Below are positions 7,938 through 15,201 of a DNA stretch of 38,461 bases, piece by piece (the stretch's first letter is position 1; every line of letters begins with the position of its first letter). The notes under the pieces are model-generated. The model worked only from the letters and a program-made list of their open reading frames with translations, ran no database searches and had not been told where the DNA came from. The position numbers and the translations under genes were made by a program. Source of the DNA: Thermoplasmata archaeon (GTDB taxonomy: Archaea; Thermoplasmatota; Thermoplasmata; Lutacidiplasmatales; UBA184); NCBI GenBank assembly GCA_021798195.1, contig JAJZYH010000007.1:1-38461 (forward strand). The letters run 5' to 3'.

Positions 7938-8723
7938 TTGGCGGAACTCGTCTTCGTGGGGATGGGGCTCTCCGACGAACGGGACCTTACGCTCCGGGCG
8001 GTGGACGAGCTGCGGGCGACGCCGGTGATCTACGCGGAGATGTACACCTCCCGGCTCGCCCCGGGGAGCCTGGAACGGCTGGGGGAGATCCTGGGGCGGC
8101 CCGTCCAGGAGCTCTCCCGGGAGGCGCTGGAAGCCGAGGCCACCATCCTGGAGGCGCTGAAGCGCTCGCCCCGCGTCGCCCTCCTGGTGGTGGGGGAACC
8201 GTTCGCCGCCACCACCCACGTCTCGCTGCGGCGGACGGCGGAAGCGCACGGGCACCGGTGGCGCATCCTGCACAACGCGAGCATCCTCACCGCGGCGGCG
8301 AGCCTCCTGGGGCTGAGCCACTACAAGTTCGGCCGGGTGGTCTCGCTCCCCTACCCCACCGAACACCACGCCCCCACGTCTCCCTACGAGGCCATCGGGG
8401 CCAACGTCCGGGCGGGCCTCCACACCCTGGTGCTCCTGGACCTGGACCCGGCCGCGGCCCGGTACCTCACCGCCGACCACGCCCTCCGCCGCCTGGGGGA
8501 GATCGAACGGGAGAGGGGGGAAGGGGTCCTCCCCCCCGACCGGGACGTGGCGGTGGTGGCGCGCGCGGGGACCCCCACCGCGCAATGCTGGTATGGCCCC
8601 CGGCGTCTCCTGGAGGGCCGGGACTTCGGCCCGCCCCTGCACTCCGTGGTGATCCCGGCGCTCCCGCTCCATTTCGTGGAGGAGGAGGCGCTCCGGTCCT
8701 GGGCCGTTCCCGGGGATGGTTGA
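7938..8723 (+). CDS. dph5: Diphthine synthase (diphthamide biosynthesis methyltransferase)
   Basis: A 261-residue S-adenosylmethionine-dependent methyltransferase of the tetrapyrrole-methylase fold that builds diphthine on the conserved histidine of elongation factor aEF2. Family features: N-terminal VFVGMGLSDERDLTLRAVD, VIYAEMYTS, LLVVGEPFAATTH (45 residues later), the hallmark HNASILTAAASLLGLSHYKFG, and the C-terminal PALPLHFVEEEAL. Length is usual for archaeal DphB/Dph5. It starts with TTG, supported by GGAGGGG five bases upstream; no ATG fits the conserved N-terminus. It lies 57 bases after the kdp operon and converges on the next gene. Confidence 0.93.
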   Translation: MAELVFVGMGLSDERDLTLRAVDELRATPVIYAEMYTSRLAPGSLERLGEILGRPVQELSREALEAEATILEALKRSPRVALLVVGEPFAATTHVSLRRTAEAHGHRWRILHNASILTAAASLLGLSHYKFGRVVSLPYPTEHHAPTSPYEAIGANVRAGLHTLVLLDLDPAAARYLTADHALRRLGEIERERGEGVLPPDRDVAVVARAGTPTAQCWYGPRRLLEGRDFGPPLHSVVIPALPLHFVEEEALRSWAVPGDG

Positions 8724-8742
8724 GGCGTCGCCCGGGATCCCT

Positions 8743-10332
8743 TCATCCCGGAGGCGGCTCGCCGTCCACGCGCTCCCCCCACCAGGAGACCCCGGCCTCG
8801 GTGAGGAGGTCCGCGAGCGCCGCGTGGTATCCCCCGGGTTCGGCCTCCAACAGGCGGCGGACCTTGGGGATGAGGATCTCCCCGAACTCCCGCTCCGTGT
8901 CGGAATAGCGCCAGGACTGGTTCTCTCCGCGCCCCAGGGCGCAGAGGAAGGCCCAGGCGAGCCCCCGGAGCTTCCCGTCGGCGGGGTTCACCTGCGCGAT
9001 GCGCCGCTCCACCGCCCCCCCGCCCTGGGTCCGGTAGAGCCGGCCGAGGCTGTCGGCGAGGGCCGCCTCCGGGACGAGGTCCCGGTAGCGGGGGAGCTCC
9101 GCCAGCTGGTCCAGCTCCCGGTGCCGGCGCGCCACGCGGGTCAAGAGGTCGTTCACACGGCCCACGGGGGAACGGTTCTCCCGGGCGAGGCGCGCCGCCT
9201 CCTCCGCGGGAGCCCCCACCGCCTGGAGGAGGGTCTCGGCGTGCTCCTTCCAGAGCGCCTCGAGGACCTTCCCCACGGTGGGTTCCGCCACCACGAGGGG
9301 TCCCGTCCGTTCCTCCAGGGCGGCCTTGAGGGCCCGGGCCTCCATGGGATCTGCATGGAGCCCCTCCACGGCCGCCTCGAGGTCCGTCCCGAAGCAGGTG
9401 CCCCCCGCCACAAGGATCCTCTCCCGTTGCCCGGAGAGATGCGCCTGCATCGCATTCGTCAGATCGGACAGGAGCTCTTCGTCGGAGACCTTCCCGCTCC
9501 GGTACCTCTTCTCCTCGGAGGCGAGGAGCGGGGGGATGGTGGCCAGAGGGCAGGACCCGGGATGTACGTGCTCCAGGGGGTAGACGGTCTCCACGGTGAA
9601 GTCCGCCTCCACGTGGGGGATCGCCATGTTCTCCGAGACGGCGCTCAGGAGGTGGACGTCGGGTTTGGCGCACCGCCGGCAGACCTCGAGGGTGAGGCCG
9701 GCCGAGAGCCAGCGGAGCCGGATGTGGGCCTCCCGCTCGCCCCGGAGGAGGTGCGGGCATTGACGGATCGCCTCTCCCTCCTTCCCGGTGCCGGGGGAGA
9801 GGCGGTAGGGAAGTCGATCCAGCGTGGAACGGACGAACTCGGGCGGAGGGTCGGCCGAGCGTCCGGTGCAGACGATGCCCCTCTCCAGCGCGTAGAAGTG
9901 GTACCCGCCCCCCCCGAAGAGGCTCCCCCGGGCGTACTTGAGGTACCCGTGCAGGAGGCGCCGGGGGTCGTCGTAGTACTGGACCGCGATGAGGGCCTCC
10001 GGATCCGCGGGGGCCACGGGGAGGTACGGGATCGATCCGGAGGGGGTGCGGACCACCAGGGTGGAGAGCTCGGGCTTCTCCCGGGCCCAGTGCAGGAGCC
10101 CCGCGTAGGCACGGGCGAGGTCGTCCCCGCGGGCGGAGAGCTTCTTCAGGGCCCCGGCATCGTCCCGGACCTCCTGGACGGCCTCGAGCGCCTTCCGGAG
10201 GCGGTCGAAGGTCTCCGGGGGAGCCTCCCCCCGGCAGGTGGGAAGCAACGGCCGGTAATCCTTCCGGAGCTCCCGGGCCCGGCCCAGGAGCTCCCCTTCC
10301 TTGAGCCCGGAGGTGGCATGATAGCGTGGCAT
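8743..10332 (-). CDS. Large unrecognised protein with Cys/His clusters
   Basis: A 529-residue soluble protein not assigned to a family from sequence alone. Clear codon-like composition and a complete frame with no shadow competitor support it as real. A possible metal site is C192-P-H194 together with C218-x2-C221; further Cys are at 33, 155, 261 and 313, so the N-terminal 320 residues could hold a zinc or Fe-S centre. The C-terminal half (about 330-529) is helical, Arg/Glu-rich, with segments such as GRVNDLLTRVARRHRELDQL and SDTEREFGEILIPKVRRLLE. No signal peptide or membrane span is seen. A nucleic-acid-processing role is conceivable. It is monocistronic, and divergent from the membrane-protein gene upstream. 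Confidence 0.7.
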   Translation of the reverse strand: MPRYHATSGLKEGELLGRARELRKDYRPLLPTCRGEAPPETFDRLRKALEAVQEVRDDAGALKKLSARGDDLARAYAGLLHWAREKPELSTLVVRTPSGSIPYLPVAPADPEALIAVQYYDDPRRLLHGYLKYARGSLFGGGGYHFYALERGIVCTGRSADPPPEFVRSTLDRLPYRLSPGTGKEGEAIRQCPHLLRGEREAHIRLRWLSAGLTLEVCRRCAKPDVHLLSAVSENMAIPHVEADFTVETVYPLEHVHPGSCPLATIPPLLASEEKRYRSGKVSDEELLSDLTNAMQAHLSGQRERILVAGGTCFGTDLEAAVEGLHADPMEARALKAALEERTGPLVVAEPTVGKVLEALWKEHAETLLQAVGAPAEEAARLARENRSPVGRVNDLLTRVARRHRELDQLAELPRYRDLVPEAALADSLGRLYRTQGGGAVERRIAQVNPADGKLRGLAWAFLCALGRGENQSWRYSDTEREFGEILIPKVRRLLEAEPGGYHAALADLLTEAGVSWWGERVDGEPPPG

Positions 10333-10405
10333 GGCCGTGGACGCGCAAATCCTTGGGGGGCCGGGAGGGGTATGAACCTTCGCCTACCGGACCGGACGCA
10401 AGCCG

Positions 10406-10413
10406 CATAAAGG
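10406..10413 (+). promoter_or_regulatory. Candidate TATA box for a leaderless small membrane protein gene
   Basis: CATAAAGG lies 25 bases before the GTG at 10433, the spacing expected for a leaderless archaeal transcript. The AGGGAGG directly after it would then lie upstream of the RNA start. Confidence 0.4.
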
Positions 10414-10432
10414 GAGGTGGAAGTCCGGGGCC

Positions 10433-10669
10433 GTGGCGAACCTGTCCATGTTCCTGGGGGCCCTCATCCTCGTGGTGGTGGGCGTCCTGGTCATGATCAT
10501 CGATACCGCGAACATGGGCTTCGTCTTCGGCCTCTTCACCCTCATGGGGGGGATCTTCCTGTGGGCCATCTCGCTGAACTATGGGGACACCCCGGCGAAG
10601 GGGCCCGGGGAACTCCTGGAAGGGGAGGGCGCGGCCCCTTCGGAGCCCTCCCCGCCGCCTCATCCCTGA
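10433..10669 (+). CDS. Small two-span membrane protein
   Basis: A 78-residue protein with two hydrophobic segments (about 5-24 and 29-48) joined by a short loop (DTANMG), then a Pro/Glu-rich cytosolic or surface tail. Gly-rich spans suggest tight helix packing. No family was recognised. The GTG start fits the TATA-like box 25 bases upstream. It precedes a larger membrane protein by 82 bases on the same strand and could be cotranscribed with it. Confidence 0.65.
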   Translation: MANLSMFLGALILVVVGVLVMIIDTANMGFVFGLFTLMGGIFLWAISLNYGDTPAKGPGELLEGEGAAPSEPSPPPHP

Positions 10670-10751
10670 CGGGAGGAGTCACGGGGCGCAGCGCCCGGAT
10701 AGGAGGGAGCCCACCGATGTGCCCGGAGCCTCATCCCCCCCTGAGGTCCCC

Positions 10752-11765
10752 ATGAGCGCCTCCGCGTTCGCGTGGAACCCGTCGCTCCTCCCGTACGCCG
10801 TCACGGCGGCGGGGATGCTGGGGGTGAACGCCCTCGTCCTCCTCCTGCTCTTCCCCCGGTCGGGGGGAACGCCCCGCCTCTCCCGGGCGATCCTCGCCTC
10901 CTTCGTGCTCCTGAGCTCCACGGTGGGCACCGGGACGTTCCTCTACGCCGCCGCGCACCCGAGCTTCGGGACCGCCACCGCGGTGCTCTTCGCGAGCCAG
11001 GTGATGATGGTGGCCCCCTTCGTCTGGGTCGTGGCCCTGTTCTACCGGGGCGGCGAGAAGCGCATCAGCCCCGAGAGCTGGTTCTGGCCCCTCGTGGTGG
11101 GCGCGGGGGTGGTGGGGAACGAGATCCTCATGGGAGGCGCCTTCACCATCGGTGCGGCCGGGAGCCCCCTCCCGCTGGACCCGGGCGGGCCCTGGGGGCT
11201 CTTCATCGCGTTCACCCGCAGCGTGGCCTCCCCCTGGTTCTTCTGGCCCATGGCCGCCGACGTGGGGCTCCTCCTGTTCTGGGTCCGCCTCCCGTGGACC
11301 GAGCGGGGGGGCCTCCTGGGCCTCGCCCTCACCGCCCTCCTGGGCCCGTGGGTGCTCGTGGACCCCCTGGTGGCCGGGATCGGGATGGCCGTCCTCATGC
11401 CCGTCACGTTGTACGTCCTCTACCGGGGTCTCGTCCGTGCTCCCCTCCTCTCCCGCTGGCAGAGGGACCTCACCCTGGGCGTCGTGGCCGGGTTCTTCCT
11501 CATGGCCCTGGGAGAGGCCGCAGGGGCCCTGGACCTCCACGGCGTCGCGGGGCCGTTCGTCTTCGCCGTCCTGAGCGTCGCCGTGATGCTGGGCGAGGTG
11601 GTCTTCCTCCTCCGCCGCATCCTCCGGCCCGTGGCTGTTCCCACGCAGGGGACCCAGGGGGAGGGGACTCCTTCCGCCGCGTCCCATCACCGGAACACGC
11701 TCGCGGGGGATGGGGAGGGAGGAGTGGAGGCCTCCCCGGGATGGGAGGGCGCCCTCTCCCGGTGA
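10752..11765 (+). CDS. Polytopic membrane protein of unknown function
   Basis: A 337-residue integral membrane protein with about eight or nine predicted spans: near residues 13-35, 44-66, 73-96, 110-131, 155-176, two around 185-230, 240-262 and 270-292. The last 45 residues are polar, Gly/Ser-rich and probably cytosolic. No transporter signature or conserved charged motif was recognised. I chose the ATG of MSASAFAW because the open frame upstream is Arg/Pro-rich shadow sequence and the first span begins soon after. It converges on guaAA with an 18-base gap. Confidence 0.7.
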   Translation: MSASAFAWNPSLLPYAVTAAGMLGVNALVLLLLFPRSGGTPRLSRAILASFVLLSSTVGTGTFLYAAAHPSFGTATAVLFASQVMMVAPFVWVVALFYRGGEKRISPESWFWPLVVGAGVVGNEILMGGAFTIGAAGSPLPLDPGGPWGLFIAFTRSVASPWFFWPMAADVGLLLFWVRLPWTERGGLLGLALTALLGPWVLVDPLVAGIGMAVLMPVTLYVLYRGLVRAPLLSRWQRDLTLGVVAGFFLMALGEAAGALDLHGVAGPFVFAVLSVAVMLGEVVFLLRRILRPVAVPTQGTQGEGTPSAASHHRNTLAGDGEGGVEASPGWEGALSR

Positions 11766-11784
11766 GCCCGCCCCCGTGCCCCCT

Positions 11785-12351
11785 TCACTTCCGGCAGAGC
11801 CCGACGAAGTTCTGGAAGATCGCGGTCCCGTGCTCCGTGTGCTCCACCTCGGGGTGGAACTGCACCCCGAAGATGGGGCGCGTGCGATGGGCCATGACCT
11901 GGACGCGGCAGTGGGTGGAGTGGGCCACGAGGTCGAACTCCGGGGGCAGGCGCACCACCTCGTCGTTGTGGTTGGACCAGACGTGGAGGCGCGCCGGGAT
12001 CCCCGCGAAGAGGGGGGAGTCGGGCCGGTCCACCTCGAGGTCCACGCGCCCGAACTCCGGGACCTCGGCCCGGGCCACGGTCCCGCCGAAGTGGCGGGCC
12101 AGGAACTGGTGCCCCAGGCAGATGGCGAGGATGGGGACGCTCCCGTCGTCCACGTAGGAGGCGGTCCGGCCCAACGGGTCGCCCGTCCCCTCAAGGCTCA
12201 GGGCGCCGCCGCTCAGGACGATCCCGTCGGCATGGAGATCCTCGAGGGGGGTCGTGTTGGGCAGGATCCCGGTCTCCACCCCCAGGTCCCGCAGGACGCG
12301 GTACTCCCGGTGCGTCCACTGCCCGCCGTTGTCCACCACGGGGATCCTCAT
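11785..12351 (-). CDS. guaAA: GMP synthase, glutamine amidotransferase subunit A
   Basis: A 188-residue class I glutamine amidotransferase, the separate glutaminase subunit of the archaeal two-subunit GMP synthase. It makes ammonia for conversion of XMP to GMP by the synthetase subunit, which is not in this window. The triad is visible: C78 in ICLGHQ, H166 and E168 in FHPEVEHTEHG. The N-terminus VVDNGGQWTHREYR and LSGGALSL also fit. Length is typical. The ATG overlaps the stop of the preceding gene as ATGA, so it is translationally coupled to the two-span coiled-coil protein. It is the last gene of the ubiX operon. Confidence 0.94.
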   Translation of the reverse strand: MRIPVVDNGGQWTHREYRVLRDLGVETGILPNTTPLEDLHADGIVLSGGALSLEGTGDPLGRTASYVDDGSVPILAICLGHQFLARHFGGTVARAEVPEFGRVDLEVDRPDSPLFAGIPARLHVWSNHNDEVVRLPPEFDLVAHSTHCRVQVMAHRTRPIFGVQFHPEVEHTEHGTAIFQNFVGLCRK

Positions 12352-12725
12352 GGGCGCCCCCGGGGATCGGGGTCGCCGGCCTCGCCCGCCGGTGCCGGGG
12401 AAGGAGGGAGGGTCGCGAGACGCGTCTTGACCTCCTTCATCTCCTCCACCAGGGTCTGGACCTCCCCCCGCATCTTCAGCATCTCCTCCTCGAAGGGGGT
12501 GAACCCGCGGGGGGAGAGGATGCGGTGGGCCACGAAGATCCCCACGAAGACCGCCCCCACGAGGGCCAGGACCGTGATGAGCACCAGCGCGAACACGAAC
12601 GAGAGGAGGTTCCCCAGCACCTGGGTGTATCCCAGGTGGAAGAGGTGGGTCACCTCCGCCACCTCCAGGAAGACCAGGACCGCGATGACCACCACCCAGA
12701 AGAGGACGGTCCGGCTGAGCCTCAC
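12348..12725 (-). CDS. Two-span membrane protein with C-terminal coiled coil
   Basis: A 125-residue protein: hydrophobic segments at about 6-24 and 38-70, then a cytosolic helix FEEEMLKMRGEVQTLVEEMKEV (heptad-like, about 77-103) and a Pro/Gly-rich tail. No family was recognised. The start is GTG, overlapping the stop codon of the exported protein gene in a GTGA quartet; its own stop overlaps the guaAA start in ATGA. A coiled coil beside a membrane anchor suggests oligomerisation or a scaffold for a soluble partner. The longer upstream open frame in the same phase lies within the neighbouring gene and was rejected. Confidence 0.75.
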   Translation of the reverse strand: MRLSRTVLFWVVVIAVLVFLEVAEVTHLFHLGYTQVLGNLLSFVFALVLITVLALVGAVFVGIFVAHRILSPRGFTPFEEEMLKMRGEVQTLVEEMKEVKTRLATLPPSPAPAGEAGDPDPRGRP

Positions 12726-13351
12726 GGCAGCACCTCCGGGCCCTGAGGCCCCTGGGCCAGCGCCAGGGTCTGCGGGAGGGTGGAGAGGGACCAGGTGATG
12801 GGGGAGGTCACGGGGAGCGTGTCGGGGCCGGTGAGGGGAGCGAGGGGGTAGACGGTCATCGTGGTGGGTGCGCCCGTGGGAGAGAGCACCAGGGCGAACA
12901 CCCCCCAGGAGATGAGGTACTGGGCGGGCGCGGTCGCCGAGGGAGGGGCCACCTCGTAGCCCATGGTCACGTTCACCACAAAATAGGTCTGGTTCGTCAC
13001 GAAGAACGACGCGGCGATCCGGTCGGTGAAGTTGGACCATCGGTCCCAGTGGGCGGGGAGGGTGAGCGTGGCCGGGGAGGCGGCCGGGGAGTCGTTGAGC
13101 GCGAAGGTGATGAAGGCGAACCGGACCTGCCCCAGGCTCAGCGCGTAGAGCTCCACCGTGGAGTTCACCCGGTCCACCCGGAGCTCCCCCGCCGTGAGGA
13201 CACTGCTCCCCCCCGGGAGGCCCGCGTTCTCCAGGGAGGGCGTGAGGAGGATGAGCAGCACCAGGAGGAGGGCCACGCTCCCGAAGGCCCAGTGCAGCGA
13301 ACCATGGGGAGATGCGAACCGGGCAACGAGGGAAATCCCCCGGGATCTCAT
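12722..13351 (-). CDS. Membrane-anchored exported protein of the ubiX operon
   Basis: A 209-residue protein with a basic N-terminus and one hydrophobic segment (about 20-38, WAFGSVALLLVLLILL), acting as a signal anchor or signal peptide. The rest is extracytoplasmic: beta-rich, Thr/Ser/Pro-rich, with Asn-x-Ser/Thr sequons (NST, NFT, NQT, NVT) that could be N-glycosylated. The single Asn-rich segment SNFTDRIAASFFVTNQTYFVVNVTMGYEV looks like paired beta strands. No domain was recognised. It begins eight bases after the ubiX stop and overlaps the next gene by four bases. Together with the next protein it may form an envelope unit. Confidence 0.72.
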   Translation of the reverse strand: MRSRGISLVARFASPHGSLHWAFGSVALLLVLLILLTPSLENAGLPGGSSVLTAGELRVDRVNSTVELYALSLGQVRFAFITFALNDSPAASPATLTLPAHWDRWSNFTDRIAASFFVTNQTYFVVNVTMGYEVAPPSATAPAQYLISWGVFALVLSPTGAPTTMTVYPLAPLTGPDTLPVTSPITWSLSTLPQTLALAQGPQGPEVLP

Positions 13352-13359
13352 GGTGCCCC

Positions 13360-13950
13360 CTACCCGTCGGGGTCCTCCGCCTTCCAGCCCCGGTAGAGCT
13401 GGTGGGGGACTCCCAGGTGGTCCAGCACCTTGCCCGCGAGGTAATCCACCAGACCGTCCACCGTGGTGACCTTGAGGTAGTAGGGGGGGGCGGCCATGAG
13501 GAGGATCCCCCCCGCCTCCGCGAGGAGGGTCATGTTCCGCAGCGTGAACACGGAGAGGGGGGTCTCCCGGGGGACCAGCACCAGGGGCCGATGCTCCTTG
13601 AGATGGACGTGCGCGGACCGGGTGATGAGGGTGTCGGCGAGCCCGTGGGCGATCTTCCCCAGCGTGTTGGCGGAGCACGGGACGATGGCCATCCCCCGGG
13701 TGGGGGTGGAACCGCTGGCGATCCGGGCGGTGAAGTCCCCGTCGTCGTACACCCGGTCCACCAGCTCCTCGAGGTCCCGCGCGTACTTGCCGCACTCCTC
13801 CCGGAGGACGGTCTCCCCTCCGTCGGAGACCACGAGAGCCACCGGCACGTCGGTCTTGGCGAGGGTTTCCAGCACCCGGAGCGCGATGGGCGCCCCGCTC
13901 GCGCCGGTGATGCCGATGACGAGCGGCGGCTCTTCCCGTGGGGAGGACAT
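13360..13950 (-). CDS. ubiX: Flavin prenyltransferase UbiX
   Basis: A 196-residue UbiX/Pad1-family flavoprotein that prenylates FMN to make the cofactor of UbiD-type decarboxylases. Evidence: N-terminal VIGITGASGAPIALRVLE, the flavin-binding region IVPCSANTLGKIAHGLADTLITR, RPLVLVPRETPLSVFTLRNM, and GGILLMAAPPYY near the C-terminus. Length is normal. The ATG of MSSPREEP was chosen over an upstream in-frame start because the extra 38 residues are Arg/Pro-rich and outside the family. No ubiD lies in the window. It leads a four-gene operon ending in guaAA. In archaea the UbiX/UbiD pair has been linked to quinone or mevalonate-related decarboxylations; its client here is unknown. Confidence 0.92.
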   Translation of the reverse strand: MSSPREEPPLVIGITGASGAPIALRVLETLAKTDVPVALVVSDGGETVLREECGKYARDLEELVDRVYDDGDFTARIASGSTPTRGMAIVPCSANTLGKIAHGLADTLITRSAHVHLKEHRPLVLVPRETPLSVFTLRNMTLLAEAGGILLMAAPPYYLKVTTVDGLVDYLAGKVLDHLGVPHQLYRGWKAEDPDG

Positions 13951-13994
13951 GAGATGGTTCACCCTCGGAGGCTTGATGTGGACGAGCCGGGTAG

Positions 13995-14002
13995 GGATAA
14001 TG
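13995..14002 (+). promoter_or_regulatory. TATA-like box of the thiolase gene
   Basis: GGATAATG lies 24-26 bases before the GTG at 14022, the spacing expected for a leaderless start. This is the main reason for choosing that start codon. Confidence 0.45.
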
Positions 14003-14021
14003 GCTTTTGGGGGTCGGCGTC

Positions 14022-15191
14022 GTGGTCCGGGGGCAGCGTTCGGTGGCCGTAGTCGGGGCCGCACAGACCCCGTTCGGGACCCGGCCCGAGAGCGCGCCCC
14101 GCCTCCTCCGGGACTGCGTCCGGGAGGTCCTCTCCTCGGTGGACAAGGGGATCGCGCCGGCGGACCTCGGGGCCGGCTACCTCGCCACGCTGGGCTTCGG
14201 GGGGTGGCAGCTGGGGGATGCGGCCGCGCTCCTCGCCGAGGAGGCGGGTCGGCCCTCGATGCCCACGGTACGGGTGGAGAACGCCTGCGCGTCGGGAGGA
14301 TCGGCGATCCGGCAGGCCTACCATGCCATCCGCTCGGGGGAGGTGGACGTGGCCCTCGTGGTGGGGGTGGAGAAGATGACCGACCTGACCTCGCGCCGGC
14401 GCCGGTTCTGGCTGGGCGTGAGCGGCGACACCGAGTGGGAGCGCCTCGCCGGCCTCACCTTCGCCGGCGTCTACGCCCTCATGGCCCGCCGCTACGCCAT
14501 GGACCACGGGCCCCTGGAACCCGCCCTCGCGGCGGTGGCGGTGAAGAACCATGCCAACGGGGCGCGGAACCCTCACGCCCATTTCCAGAAGGTCATCACC
14601 GCGGAGGACCACGACTCGTCCCCGCTGGTGGCCGATCCCCTGCGCCTCTACGATTGCTCTCCCGTCTCCGACGGGGCCGCGGGGGTGATCCTCGCCCGGC
14701 GGGAACTCGCCGCCCGGTTCACCGACACCCCGGTCTACCTCGTGGCGAGCGGAGGAGGGAGCGACCACCTGGCGCTCCAGGACCGGGAGTCCCTCACCTC
14801 CCTCCGGGCCACGCGGGAGGCGGCCCAGGAGGCGTTCCGGGCCTCTCCCTTCCTCCCGAAGGACGTGCAGTTCGCGGAGGTCCACGATTGCTTCACCATC
14901 GCCGAACTCCTGGCGCTGGAGGACCTGGGCCTCGCCCCCCGGGGGGGCGCGGGCCAGAAGGAGCTCGCGGGGGATACCTCCCTGGGAGGCTCCCTTCCGG
15001 TGAACCCCTCCGGCGGCCTCAAGGCCAAGGGACACCCCCTGGGAGCCACGGGGGTCTCCCAGGTGGTGGAGATCTTCCAGCAGCTCCGGCAGGCCGCCGG
15101 CCCCCGGCAGGTCCCGGGAGCCGAGCGCGCCCTGGCGCACAACGTGGGGGGAAGCGGTGCCACGGCCGTGGTGCACCTCTTCTCGAGGTAG
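14022..15191 (+). CDS. Acetyl-CoA acetyltransferase (archaeal SCP-x-type thiolase)
   Basis: A 389-residue thiolase of the archaeal/SCP-x type. Condensation of two acetyl-CoA to acetoacetyl-CoA, the first mevalonate-pathway step, is the likely reaction. The nucleophile is C89 in ENACASGG; HDCF (H288-D-C290) and GHPLGATG (H338) give the remaining active-site residues. The NPSGG loop precedes the last. Archaeal acetoacetyl-CoA thiolases form complexes with HMG-CoA synthase and a DUF35 protein, and a DUF35-containing gene starts 10 bases downstream. The GTG at 14022 was selected from the TATA spacing; an in-frame TTG lies 15 bases upstream. A beta-oxidation thiolase is the main alternative. Confidence 0.88.
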   Translation: MVRGQRSVAVVGAAQTPFGTRPESAPRLLRDCVREVLSSVDKGIAPADLGAGYLATLGFGGWQLGDAAALLAEEAGRPSMPTVRVENACASGGSAIRQAYHAIRSGEVDVALVVGVEKMTDLTSRRRRFWLGVSGDTEWERLAGLTFAGVYALMARRYAMDHGPLEPALAAVAVKNHANGARNPHAHFQKVITAEDHDSSPLVADPLRLYDCSPVSDGAAGVILARRELAARFTDTPVYLVASGGGSDHLALQDRESLTSLRATREAAQEAFRASPFLPKDVQFAEVHDCFTIAELLALEDLGLAPRGGAGQKELAGDTSLGGSLPVNPSGGLKAKGHPLGATGVSQVVEIFQQLRQAAGPRQVPGAERALAHNVGGSGATAVVHLFSR

Positions 15192-15201
15192 GAGGGATCG
15201 A

